40,959 nt of DNA from an uncultured Bacteroidales bacterium (GTDB lineage Bacteria; Bacteroidota; Bacteroidia; Bacteroidales; UBA932). Positions 32,347 to 40,861 of this stretch are shown here, in pieces. The stretch's first letter is position 1, and each line of letters starts with the position of its first letter. The DNA lies in assembly GCA_934726455.1 (NCBI GenBank), contig CAKVDS010000017.1, forward strand, positions 1 to 40,959, given 5' to 3'. A model generated the notes under the pieces. That model saw nothing but the letters and a program-made list of their open reading frames with translations. It did not search any database and had not been told where the DNA came from. Both the position numbers and the translations under genes were made by a program.

Positions 32347-35300
32347 TTAAAGCTTGACATTCAATCCGATGACAAAAGTACGAGGCTGCGGATACTGACC
32401 GCGGTCAACTCCGATGCTTGGAAGTTCAGGGTCAACTCCTGAGTATTTGGTCAGGGTAAGGAGGTTGTCTGCAGAGACATAGAGTCTCATGCCCGGGAAC
32501 TTCTTGCCGAAATCGAAGTTGTAACCCAGCTGGAGTGTCTTGAGACGGAAGTACGAGCCGTCTTCGATGTACATTGTGGAAGGAGACCAGTTGCGGTTGT
32601 TCCTTGCGGTTCCGCCACCTGCGTCTGCAAGCATTATAGGTGTGGTATTGGAGGTTCCCTCTCCGTCCCATGCTGTCATGTAAGTCTTGGCGAGCACATT
32701 CTGGCGTCCGTCGAACTTGTTGAAATAGAATTTAGACGCGTTGAAAATGTCGTTGCCTACCGTGCCCTGGAAGAGCATGGAGAGATCGAAATTCTTCCAT
32801 GAGGCATTGAATGAGATTCCGAATGTAGCGGCAGGATTAGGGTCGCCGATGCGGACATAGTCGCTTTTGTCGATTGTTCCGTCTCCATTGATGTCACGGA
32901 AGATGGAGTCACCAGGTTTGGCATCCGGCATGATCACCTTGCCTTCTGAGTTCTTGTAGTTGTTTATCTGCTCCTGATTCTGGAAGATTCCGAGGAATTC
33001 ATAGCCATAGAACTGTCCATAAGGGAGACCCACGTAAGAGCGGATTATGTTCGAGAACTGGGATGAGAAGTCCATGAGGGCGTTGTCGTATGCGAAGCCG
33101 CTCTGAAGTACGCCTGAAGATCCGAGATCCTTGACATTGTTCCTGACAAATGATGCATTGGCATCGATGCTGTAGGAGAAGTCTCCTACATCGTCTTTCC
33201 AACCGAGCACGATCTCAACACCTTTATTCTCGATGCCGCCGACGTTGCGGACGAATGAGCCGGTGCCGGAGGTTCTAGGGACTGTCTCGTAGAGGAGAAT
33301 GTTGTCTGTGGTGCGGATGTATGCATCTACTGATGCGGTGAGCTTGCTGTTGATGAAAGCGAAGTCAATACCGATATTGGACTGTTCTGAAGTCTCCCAC
33401 TGGAGATCGCGGTTGCCAAGGCCTGAAGGGGTGGAGCCGTTGACACGGTGTTTGTCATCTCCGAGATTGTAATATCTCTCCTGAACGATGTTGGTCTGGT
33501 AAGGGTAGGATGAACCTATACGCTCATTTCCGATCTGACCCCAGCCAAGACGCAGTTTTGCGGAGTTGAACCATTCAGGTGCATGCTCTTTGAAGAGAGG
33601 TTCTTCAGAAACCTTCCATGCGAACGCTCCTGAAGGGAAGTAACCCCATTTCTTTGAGTCTACGAAGCGTGAAGAACCGTCAGCGCGGAATGATGCGGTG
33701 AAGAGGTAGCGGTCAAGAAGGTTGTAGTTGATACGTCCGAGGTATGAGAGCATGCCGAGGGCGGACGCGCTTCCGCCGAGGTATGGTGACGTGTCAGAAG
33801 CGGCATCAAAATAACGGAACTGCTCGGCTTCACTAGGAAGGTTCTTCTTGTTTCCGGAGTACCACTCATAGTAGTAGTCGCGGGCAGACATGGCGGCCAT
33901 GACGGAGATGTCATGCACTCCAACTTTCTTGCTGTAGGTCAGCATGTTCTCCCATGTCCAGTCTGTCGAGAAGCTGGTTGTGCGGCTGGTTGCGGTGTTG
34001 CCGCTTGCGATGTTTGAGGTCTCGAAGTAGATCGGGGTGAAGTTGGAATTGAGGTCGATGTTGTACTTGTACCCGAATCTTGAGGTGAAAACGAAATCCT
34101 TGAGGAACTTGACGTCTGCGCTGAAGTTGCCTACGAGGAAGTTGCGCTTGTTGACGGCGTAGTTGCGGGAGATTGCGCCTGCCGGGTTGGCCATGCGCAT
34201 CGCTGTAATGCCTGAGTAGTAATTTGTCACATCATCCCATACCGGTACGTCCGGAGGTGCGATGAGGGAGAAGAGGAAGATTGAATTGTTGTTTGTCCCG
34301 TCTGCTCCGAGAGGATTGGCCTTTGAGAAAGTGCCATTGAGCGATGCTCTGAAGGTGAGGAAATCGAGAGGCTTGTACTCGGAATTTGAACTGAGGGTGA
34401 AGCGGTCGAAGTTGGTGGACTTCACTGTTCCCTGGCGGCTGAAGTAGCCTGCGCTGAACATGGTCTTTGTCTTGTCCGTACCGGCTGAGAGCCTTATGGA
34501 GTAGTTCTGGTACTTGCCGGTGCGCATGGTCTCGTTGAACCAGTCAGTTGTCTGGGTTGCTCCCGGATTGGCGTACTTCGGGTCGCGTCCGGTGTTGGCC
34601 AAGGCCTTGTTGGTCATCTCGGCATACTGAGGTCCGGAGAGCATTTCAGGCTTGCGAGGGGTCATCTGGATACCGTACTCAATCTTGATGTCGGTCTTGG
34701 TAGCACCTTTTTCTGCCTGCTTGGTGGTCACCATCACGACTCCGTTGGCTCCTCGTGATCCGTAGATGGCGCAAGCGGAGGCGTCCTTGAGAATCTCTAT
34801 AGATGCGATGTCATTAGGACTCAGATAGTTGATGTCGGTCATAGGGAAACCGTCAACAACGAAAAGAGGATCCGAGCCGTTAGGGGAACCTGTGCCGCGG
34901 ATCTTGATTTCAGCCACGGCGTCAGGAGAACCGCCTGCGGTCACGATCTGCACGCCTGCGGCGCGTCCCTGCAGGGCCTCTATCGCATCGCCGGAAGAGA
35001 TCTTTTCTATTGACTCTCCGCTGACGGATGCTACGGAACCGGTCACGTCGCTCTTCTTGACGGTACCATAGCCTATGACCACGAGCTCTTCGAGCAAGTT
35101 CTGGTCTTCCTTGAGGGTTACGTTTATGGTCTCGCTGGAGCCGACCTTGACCTCCACGGTCTGGTAGCCCATGAAAGAGAATTCAATGACGGCACCTACC
35201 GGGACATTCGGGAGATTGAAGGAACCGTCTTGATTGGTCATCATACCCGTGGTAGTGCCTTTGATCAGGACATTGACACCCGCCATAGGTCCAACTGCGT

Positions 35301-35433
35301 CTTTCACCACGCCCTTGACAGCATGGGAGTTCTGTTGCGTCAGAGCGTAAGCCGTGCTTTCCGCGTAGGCAGATCCGGCACAGATTGACGTCATCAGCAC
35401 AGCTGCAAATAACATTCTGATTTGATTCTTCAT
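32347..35433 (-). CDS. susC: SusC/RagA-family TonB-dependent transporter
   Basis: The 1028-residue product has a Sec signal (near SAYAES), a carboxypeptidase-like regulatory domain (about 37-118, VKGVVKDAVGPMAGVNV), the DUF/TonB-box region LLEELVVIGYGTVKKSDVTG (about 112-131), a plug with GSRGANGVVMVTTK, and a beta-barrel ending FVIGLNVKL. It imports oligosaccharides with SusD. No SusR-, HTCS- or ECF-sigma gene is in the window, so the regulator is encoded elsewhere. It is the first gene of the operon that runs to the GH2 gene. Confidence 0.95.
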   Translation of the reverse strand: MKNQIRMLFAAVLMTSICAGSAYAESTAYALTQQNSHAVKGVVKDAVGPMAGVNVLIKGTTTGMMTNQDGSFNLPNVPVGAVIEFSFMGYQTVEVKVGSSETINVTLKEDQNLLEELVVIGYGTVKKSDVTGSVASVSGESIEKISSGDAIEALQGRAAGVQIVTAGGSPDAVAEIKIRGTGSPNGSDPLFVVDGFPMTDINYLSPNDIASIEILKDASACAIYGSRGANGVVMVTTKQAEKGATKTDIKIEYGIQMTPRKPEMLSGPQYAEMTNKALANTGRDPKYANPGATQTTDWFNETMRTGKYQNYSIRLSAGTDKTKTMFSAGYFSRQGTVKSTNFDRFTLSSNSEYKPLDFLTFRASLNGTFSKANPLGADGTNNNSIFLFSLIAPPDVPVWDDVTNYYSGITAMRMANPAGAISRNYAVNKRNFLVGNFSADVKFLKDFVFTSRFGYKYNIDLNSNFTPIYFETSNIASGNTATSRTTSFSTDWTWENMLTYSKKVGVHDISVMAAMSARDYYYEWYSGNKKNLPSEAEQFRYFDAASDTSPYLGGSASALGMLSYLGRINYNLLDRYLFTASFRADGSSRFVDSKKWGYFPSGAFAWKVSEEPLFKEHAPEWFNSAKLRLGWGQIGNERIGSSYPYQTNIVQERYYNLGDDKHRVNGSTPSGLGNRDLQWETSEQSNIGIDFAFINSKLTASVDAYIRTTDNILLYETVPRTSGTGSFVRNVGGIENKGVEIVLGWKDDVGDFSYSIDANASFVRNNVKDLGSSGVLQSGFAYDNALMDFSSQFSNIIRSYVGLPYGQFYGYEFLGIFQNQEQINNYKNSEGKVIMPDAKPGDSIFRDINGDGTIDKSDYVRIGDPNPAATFGISFNASWKNFDLSMLFQGTVGNDIFNASKFYFNKFDGRQNVLAKTYMTAWDGEGTSNTTPIMLADAGGGTARNNRNWSPSTMYIEDGSYFRLKTLQLGYNFDFGKKFPGMRLYVSADNLLTLTKYSGVDPELPSIGVDRGQYPQPRTFVIGLNVKL

Positions 35434-35483
35434 CTTGTTGATGGTCTTTAGTGTTGTTGATAAAGTGGTTAATTAAAGTGTCG

Positions 35484-35514
35484 CAAAACTAATATTTGTC
35501 AGATGCAGCGCAAA
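35484..35514 (-). promoter_or_regulatory. susC promoter
   Basis: On the minus strand TTTG (35514-35511), exactly 19 bp and TAGTTTTG (35491-35484) match the Bacteroidota consensus. The leader to the ATG is about 45 nt. Confidence 0.8.
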
Positions 35515-35520
35515 TGGTCT

Positions 35521-35552
35521 CTTGTTTCAGAATGGACTGTTTTAGGTATTTG
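35521..35552 (-). promoter_or_regulatory. Candidate activator site upstream of susC, shared with the DUF5107 gene
   Basis: This 32-bp sequence is identical at 30 positions to 40649-40680. The fully identical core 35525-35547 contains CAGTCCATTCTG on the minus strand. It lies 33 bp upstream of the -7 box and 10 bp from the -33 box, as expected for an activator such as a hybrid two-component regulator. Confidence 0.7.
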
Positions 35553-35620
35553 GCTTTTTTGTGGTGTAATTTGGAAGAATAGAGGTGGGATTTTTTGTCC
35601 CTGCCAGAGGCGGCAGCTGA

Positions 35621-35656
35621 AGGTTGGGGTGTTTTTCGCGATTTTCACCCCTACCT
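35621..35656. repeat. Hairpin of the 10-16-10 superfamily
   Basis: Arms AGGTTGGGGT and ACCCCTACCT (one mismatch) enclose the 16-nt loop GTTTTTCGCGATTTTC. It is the inverted counterpart of 19065-19100. The bases 35657-35739 around it show no gene that I can support. Confidence 0.8.
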
Positions 35657-35739
35657 TCCGGGTGCGGTCGCCCTCCAACCTCCGAGCGCAGCATTGGCCA
35701 CCAAATCCTTTCGTCCGTCTTTCCTCCTGCCCGAGGAAA

Positions 35740-35880
35740 ATGGGGCCGGCGAGAACATCGCCGTGCGCACGGGGCTGATCCGGTGCGCACCAGACCCCCT
35801 CGTGCGCACCGCGCTGAATTTTCTCCTGTCCCGTGCGCACCAGAGGCCTTTCCGCGCACGGAATCGACTTCGTGCGCACG
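35740..35880 (+). repeat. GTGCGCAC palindrome array, copy 2
   Basis: Octamers start at 35763, 35783, 35802, 35833, 35852 (degenerate CCGCGCAC) and 35872; the gaps are 20, 19, 31, 19, 20, the same as in copy 1 read on the opposite strand. Confidence 0.85.
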
Positions 35881-35946
35881 GGGAAGGCAGGTCAATGTCT
35901 GAGTCTGAGCATTCGCGCCTTCAACAGCGCACCCGCCGGGCGTCAA

Positions 35947-36031
35947 GTACCTGCCGTACACCACGGCTTCGTTTCCTGTACCGCACGTGCATGCAAACGG
36001 TCCGCGTACAGGACAGCCGCATTTTTTGTAC
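35947..36031. repeat. GTAC-box array, copy 2
   Basis: GTAC starts at 35947, 35956, 35978, 36006 and 36028. The last four have gaps 22, 28, 22, as in copy 1, which aligns on the opposite strand (GTGTAC, then GGTACAG, then TGTACGC). Confidence 0.75.
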
Positions 36032-36100
36032 GTAATGTGGAACCACGACCTCGCGTCGGCGCAGATTTTTCTGTTTCTTTCGTCTTTTGAAGTTTCTTTG

Positions 36101-36131
36101 TTGCGCGGAAGTCGGTAAAGCGTTATCATTG
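36101..36131 (+). promoter_or_regulatory. Probable promoter of the Rpn-family nuclease gene
   Basis: TTG at 36101-36103, 20 bp and TATCATTG at 36124-36131 match the consensus with one mismatch in the -7 box. The ATG follows at 36150. Confidence 0.55.
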
Positions 36132-36149
36132 CGGGCGTAAAAACTCAAT

Positions 36150-37121
36150 ATGATGAAGAACTTCAAGAAGAAAGATTCTGCCGGCGGCGAGGCCGCCGGG
36201 CAGAAGTGTGGGGTCGCGAGCACGGGACGGTACGTGGACCTGACGATGGACGCGGGATTCAAGGCGGTGTTCGCCGACAGGAGCAACAAGGCCCAGCTCA
36301 TCGGCCTGCTCAACGTCCTCCTGCCGCCGGAGGCAAAAGTGGAAGACATACTCGAATATATCGACCGCGAGAGTGTACCTGAATTCCTCAACAGCAAGAC
36401 CACAAGAATGGACCTCGTCTGCCGGGGAGAGGACAAAAGGACTTTCATAGTGGAGATGCAGCGTGAGCCGGAGAATGCCTTCTTCGAGAGATGCGTCTAC
36501 TACGGCGCCGGAGTCTACCATACAGGACTTGTACGCGGAAAGACATACAAAGATGACTTGAAGCCGGTCTATATCGTGGGCATCCTCAACTACTCCCTGC
36601 CGCACGAGGACGAGACCCTCTGGGACTCCGACAACATAGTCTCCTGCTACCGCTTCATCGAGAGCCGTACGGGGGAACTTGCGCCTGACACTATTTTGTG
36701 TATATTTGCGGAGTTGGAGAGGTTCACCAAGAGCGCCGCCGAGTGCACGGACGACCGGGATGCGCTGTTCTGGCTGTTCCGCCACAGCGGAGTGATGGAA
36801 GAGCTGCCGGAGGAGCTGAGGCACAGCAGTTTGGCCGAGGGTGTCACCGATGCCTGCGAGATAGCTGGCTTCTCCGCCGACAAGAGGATATTATACGAGA
36901 AAGATATGGTTACAGAACTTGATTTGGCACTGCGCTACGACTATGCGCTGGACAAGGGCCGGGCGGAAGGCGAAGCAAAAGGAAAGGCAGAGGGCCTCGC
37001 AGAAGGCAAAGCGGAAGAAAAATCCGCCATTGCCCGGCGGATGCTGGAGGATGGTGTTCCGGCGGAGACCGTGGCAAAATACTCCGGGCTCAAGGAAGAA
37101 GATGTGCTGAAATTGATGTGA
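36150..37121 (+). CDS. Rpn/PDDEXK_2-family nuclease (transposase-like)
   Basis: The 323-residue protein follows the Rpn pattern: DAGFKAVFADRSNKAQLIGLLN near residue 35, then the PD-(D/E)xK active site RMDLVC...TFIVEMQRE (Asp, Glu and Gln near residues 88-103), and YYGAGVYHTG. The tail is a repetitive Gly/Ala/Glu/Lys helix (GRAEGEAKGKAEGLAEGKAE) and a small DNA-binding-like helix pair (VPAETVAKYSGLKEEDVLKLM). Related Escherichia coli Rpn proteins cut DNA and raise recombination. The gene is alone, right after a composite palindrome island. Start at the first or second ATG (36150 or 36153) is equally possible. Confidence 0.85.
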   Translation: MMKNFKKKDSAGGEAAGQKCGVASTGRYVDLTMDAGFKAVFADRSNKAQLIGLLNVLLPPEAKVEDILEYIDRESVPEFLNSKTTRMDLVCRGEDKRTFIVEMQREPENAFFERCVYYGAGVYHTGLVRGKTYKDDLKPVYIVGILNYSLPHEDETLWDSDNIVSCYRFIESRTGELAPDTILCIFAELERFTKSAAECTDDRDALFWLFRHSGVMEELPEELRHSSLAEGVTDACEIAGFSADKRILYEKDMVTELDLALRYDYALDKGRAEGEAKGKAEGLAEGKAEEKSAIARRMLEDGVPAETVAKYSGLKEEDVLKLM

Positions 37122-37125
37122 GTTA

Positions 37126-37173
37126 TGCTGCACCTCAGCAATGGCGGACAACTCCGCCATTACCGGTGCTGCA
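37126..37173. terminator. Hairpin between convergent genes
   Basis: The inner stem AATGGCGGA-CAAC-TCCGCCATT (37140-37161) is perfect. An outer stem TGCTGCACC/GGTGCTGCA (37126-37134, 37165-37173) has one mismatch. It lies between the Rpn-family gene and the DUF5107 gene and may end both, though there is no T tract. Confidence 0.6.
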
Positions 37174-37183
37174 CATATTGGTG

Positions 37184-40100
37184 TCATCTGGTGGCGCTAT
37201 TGAAATATTTCGCCCAGATGTTCGAAGGATCTATTTCCAGTGATTCTGAGAAGAGCCTGTGGGCGCTTGCTTTGTCGCCATTGACGATGTTGACAAGTCC
37301 CTGGAGATAGAGGTTGCGTGCCTTTATGGTGTCGCTAGATCCGTCCTCGCCGAACTTGGAGTAGATATCGACGACGGTAGCGGACATCTCTTTCTGGCTG
37401 TCCACGTAGTCCTGTATCTTCTTGGCGGTGGCTTGAGCCTCTGTGTTCTGACCTAGCTCTTTCTGTGACATTGCCACGAAGAAGTACCTTTCATCGATGT
37501 ATTCTCTTCTGCTCGTTCCAGCTGTCTGGATGCACTTTTCGAAGGCTTCACGTGCTTTTTCGGTTTCCCCGAGCGCCTTGTAGGCGAGTCCCTGATGATA
37601 GGCGACCTTGGCTACGAGAGGGCCGGTCGAGAGTTCGTTGGTTTCGAGGTTGCGCGGGAAGGTGCCGGCTGCGATGAAACTTTCGAGGGCCTTGCGGTTG
37701 CGATGGCGTGAGAGCTGCGAGAGGCCATAGAGAAGATTGGCGTCCACGAACTGGGTGTAGACTGTGGAACCTCCCTCCCATACACGGAAGTGTCTGGTCT
37801 CAAGGATGTCCAGAGCCTTGCGGTATTTCCCGTTATCGATAAGGAGACGAACATACCGGGATGTTGCATCATCAGATTTCTCGATGGTCTTGCGATATTT
37901 TTCCATGCGGGCGAGTCTCTTGTCTGAAGGAATCTTGAGCGCGGCTTCCACATCCTCGAGTTCCTGGAAGAAGATAGGGTCGGAACTGTCGGCCTTGATG
38001 GCCATGGCGTAATAGTCGGCAGCGAGCGCCTTGTCCTTGAGGTACTTGTCTGCTGAATGTCCGAGGTTGCGGAACACCATGCCGTAGCTGCTGTTGAGTT
38101 CTGCGGATGACTGCCATGCGGCGATGGCCTCGTCCTTGCGGTCGTAGTAGTAGAGCAGGTTGCCGAGATAGTAATATGCTTTCCAGTCGGAAGGATTCTT
38201 TTTTACTACATCCTGGAGCATTTCAAGTTCCTCCACGCGGGACGGGAAGCAGTAGTCCGGTGACATGGCGGCAGCCTTGCCGTAGTAGTCGAGGGCTTTG
38301 GCCTCATCTCCCGCCTGGGAGCTGTACCACCCGGCCATGTAGTTGAGAAGAGGCGATACCGTAAACGGTTCAACCGCGTTCTTCTGCATAGGGGTGGAAG
38401 AGTACGGCGTGCCGTCAGCCATGGCGAAGTCGAGGAAATCAACCGCGTCCTTCCATGCACCGATGGCGTTGTAGAAAGTGGTTACTTCCAGTACTTCCTG
38501 GAGAGGAATGCCCATGTGGGCGATGGCGCGGCGTGCGGCGGCCTTGTCTCCCTGAATTCTGGCTTTCTCGATGATGCTGAGGAAGTCCACAGGGTCGGAG
38601 GCGATGTTCTCGTCGAGCAGGGCCACGGCTTCGGATTTCTTTCCTATGGTGCTGAGGAAATGGGCCTTGACGAATTTGCTCCGGGTGCTCTTGCCGCTCA
38701 GGGCGATGGACTCGTTGATGGCTTCGAGAGCTTCCTTGACCTTGCCCTGCTTCCAGTACATCTCAGCTATATAAAGGTAGGAGGCTGACTGGAATCCCGG
38801 ATACCAGGTGGATTTCCAGAAGTAGCTTTCGGCCTCTGAGGTCTTGCCGAGGGCTCGGGCCACCACTCCGGAGTAGTAGAACATTTCCCCGTCTTTAGGG
38901 TTGGTGTGGTAGATGACGCCGGTCTTGTCGATCTCCGGCATGTAATGCAGGCCGGTGAGTCTCTTGTAGGCGCGGTTGAGATATTTTTCGGCCACTGTCC
39001 ACTCTGCCCTCTTGGCGTAGTAGATGCCGAGGTTGACATTGACGCGGGAGTCAAGGGAGTCGCGGCGCAGTGCTTCCTCGTAGTATGGGAGAGGGTCGAG
39101 ACGGGCATTGTGGAACTCCTCAAGCCTTTGTCCTGCAAGTAGCAATTCCTCTACAGAGTTGTATTCTGAAGGATTCTTCGGACGGTCTGCAGGATGCGGC
39201 CGGGTGTATTCTTCCTTCTCCTGAGGTGACCAGCTGACCAGTTCCACTCCGTCGCTGTCGTACAGGCCGGCGAAGAACTCGCTGTCCTTGAGTGTGGAAG
39301 GTACGGTGATGTTCTTGATGTAAGGGGTGTCAGGGTCGATTGTGAGCGTCTCTTCCGAGAGTGTCTTGCCGGCGGCCTTGATGACGACCTTGGCGTTTTT
39401 GTAGAGGGCGGTGGAGTTGAATCCGACCGCGAAGCTCTCAGGGGATGTGCGTTCGATGTTGACGGCCCCTTCGAGGGTGACGTTCTTGGCTCCGCCTATG
39501 CCCTTGATCGGATACCAATACTGCTTCGTCACCCTCACTTCGTTGGGACCTATCCAGCTGTAGTCCGGCTGGTTGTCGGAGAATGTCCCGACCATGAGTT
39601 CGAGGTAGGCTCCATCCTCTTCGGTGAGCATCTCGTTCCAGACACTTTCCGTGCCCCAGAGGAAGAATTTTTTGCCAGGGACGAGGTGGTGGTTGGCCCA
39701 ATGGGCTGTGCCGGCGTTCCTGCCGAAGTCATAGCCGACGAGGTAGTCCTGAGAGTAGTTGACGGCGAAAGTGGAGTTGGCGTTCTTGAAATTTTTCCAC
39801 CAGCTGTTGTCAACAGGCTCTGATTCTCCCCAAATTGTGTTGTTCGGCCAGTCGGTATATGACACCTTGCTGTGTGCTGTGCCGTAAATGGTCTGTGGCG
39901 GAAACTGTACCTGATAGTTTTCGTCGCAGTGAACCGAAACGTTGGCCCAGTATAGGAAACTTTGCATCAGAGGGGTGCGGTTCTGCATCTTGAAAGTGGC
40001 CTCAACGTATGATTTGCCCGGGAACATGGTGAGCCCGATGGTCCACTTGAGTCTCTGGCGGAGTTCGGTCTCGCCGATCCAGATGGTCTTGCTGCCGTCT

Positions 40101-40582
40101 TCGTTTTCCGTGATCTCATATCCTGCGTTGAGAGTGGATGATGCGCGGTGATGGTGAGGTATGTTCCATTCCACGCCGCCTGAGATCCAGGATCCGATCA
40201 TGCCGATGAGGGCCGGGCGGATCACGTGTTGGCGGTAGAAGAAGTTGTAGCCGGTCTGCTTGTCCTCGGCCTGGAAGATCCTGCCCCCGATTTCGGGAAG
40301 AACTCCTATCTTCGTGTACTCGTTTTCAAGTGTGAGATACTTGTAGTCCCTGTCAACACGCTCATCGGTGAGCTTGTCATAAATCGGGTAGGGATAGACA
40401 TGTCCGGCAGCACCTTGGTAGGTGCGTCCGTTGAAGAAATACGGGTACAGGTCGGGGTCGCCCACAAGGTAGGTAGGGATGGTCTCTTTACTCTCCTTGA
40501 CGGTGACTTTGTCCTGCGCGTTCACGGCGTTTGCCGCCGTGAGCAGCGAAAGGAAGCTTAATAATAGGAACTTTTTGTTCAT
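37184..40582 (-). CDS. DUF5107 and TPR-repeat secreted protein
   Basis: The start at 40582 (MNKKFLLLSFLSLLTAANA) gives a Sec signal; an in-frame ATG at 40639 adds a tail that crosses the promoter. The 1132-residue protein has an N-terminal DUF5107 beta-sandwich (about 45-340) with LPEIGGRIFQAEDKQTGYNFFY and GGVEWNIPHHHR. A middle beta domain follows to about 480, then more than ten TPR-like helix pairs to the end. The His-rich motif and the supersandwich fold recall sugar-processing domains, but no activity is established that I can cite. It sits outside the SusCD operon but shares its upstream operator, so it is probably induced by the same glycan. Confidence 0.78.
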   Translation of the reverse strand: MNKKFLLLSFLSLLTAANAVNAQDKVTVKESKETIPTYLVGDPDLYPYFFNGRTYQGAAGHVYPYPIYDKLTDERVDRDYKYLTLENEYTKIGVLPEIGGRIFQAEDKQTGYNFFYRQHVIRPALIGMIGSWISGGVEWNIPHHHRASSTLNAGYEITENEDGSKTIWIGETELRQRLKWTIGLTMFPGKSYVEATFKMQNRTPLMQSFLYWANVSVHCDENYQVQFPPQTIYGTAHSKVSYTDWPNNTIWGESEPVDNSWWKNFKNANSTFAVNYSQDYLVGYDFGRNAGTAHWANHHLVPGKKFFLWGTESVWNEMLTEEDGAYLELMVGTFSDNQPDYSWIGPNEVRVTKQYWYPIKGIGGAKNVTLEGAVNIERTSPESFAVGFNSTALYKNAKVVIKAAGKTLSEETLTIDPDTPYIKNITVPSTLKDSEFFAGLYDSDGVELVSWSPQEKEEYTRPHPADRPKNPSEYNSVEELLLAGQRLEEFHNARLDPLPYYEEALRRDSLDSRVNVNLGIYYAKRAEWTVAEKYLNRAYKRLTGLHYMPEIDKTGVIYHTNPKDGEMFYYSGVVARALGKTSEAESYFWKSTWYPGFQSASYLYIAEMYWKQGKVKEALEAINESIALSGKSTRSKFVKAHFLSTIGKKSEAVALLDENIASDPVDFLSIIEKARIQGDKAAARRAIAHMGIPLQEVLEVTTFYNAIGAWKDAVDFLDFAMADGTPYSSTPMQKNAVEPFTVSPLLNYMAGWYSSQAGDEAKALDYYGKAAAMSPDYCFPSRVEELEMLQDVVKKNPSDWKAYYYLGNLLYYYDRKDEAIAAWQSSAELNSSYGMVFRNLGHSADKYLKDKALAADYYAMAIKADSSDPIFFQELEDVEAALKIPSDKRLARMEKYRKTIEKSDDATSRYVRLLIDNGKYRKALDILETRHFRVWEGGSTVYTQFVDANLLYGLSQLSRHRNRKALESFIAAGTFPRNLETNELSTGPLVAKVAYHQGLAYKALGETEKAREAFEKCIQTAGTSRREYIDERYFFVAMSQKELGQNTEAQATAKKIQDYVDSQKEMSATVVDIYSKFGEDGSSDTIKARNLYLQGLVNIVNGDKASAHRLFSESLEIDPSNIWAKYFNSATR

Positions 40583-40611
40583 TGGTTGTAGTTTGTTGGT
40601 GTTATCTGCGC

Positions 40612-40619
40612 CAAAGCTA
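40612..40619 (-). promoter_or_regulatory. -7 box of the DUF5107/TPR gene
   Basis: The minus strand reads TAGCTTTG, a perfect TAnnTTTG, 29 bp before the ATG. No clear TTTG lies 19-20 bp upstream, so activation by a bound regulator would make sense. Confidence 0.6.
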
Positions 40620-40648
40620 CCATTAATTATATGTGTCACCGGTGTCCG

Positions 40649-40680
40649 CTTTTTTCAGAATGGACTGTTTTAGGTTTTTG
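40649..40680 (-). promoter_or_regulatory. Candidate activator site upstream of the DUF5107 gene, shared with susC
   Basis: It is identical at 30 of 32 positions to 35521-35552, in the same orientation, and again ends 33 bp before the -7 box. Equal position at two promoters argues for one binding protein. Confidence 0.7.
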
Positions 40681-40785
40681 ATGGTTTTGAGGTGGCTTTT
40701 TGGGCGGAATGCGTCTGGTGATGCATGTATGGTGGTGCTGCTGCGTTCGCGGGATGGAGGTGGCCGGGGAGGAACATCGTGGCGT

Positions 40786-40861
40786 GGAACGATGGTGCGA
40801 CGTGGAACATCGCCGTGCGCACGGGACTGATTCGGTGCGCACCAGGCCCCTTGGTGCGCAC
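40786..40861 (+). repeat. GTGCGCAC palindrome array, half copy
   Basis: Octamers start at 40815, 40835 and 40854 (gaps 20 and 19), preceded by GTGGAACGATGG as in copy 1. The right half is missing. The following bases 40862-40959 are more AT-rich; I see no gene in them. Confidence 0.8.

Noticed and set aside
35499..36129. Open frames of 126-195 codons upstream of the Rpn-family gene
   Set aside because: The translations are repeats of the palindrome array and resemble those near 21.7 and 40.8 kb only because the DNA is repeated.
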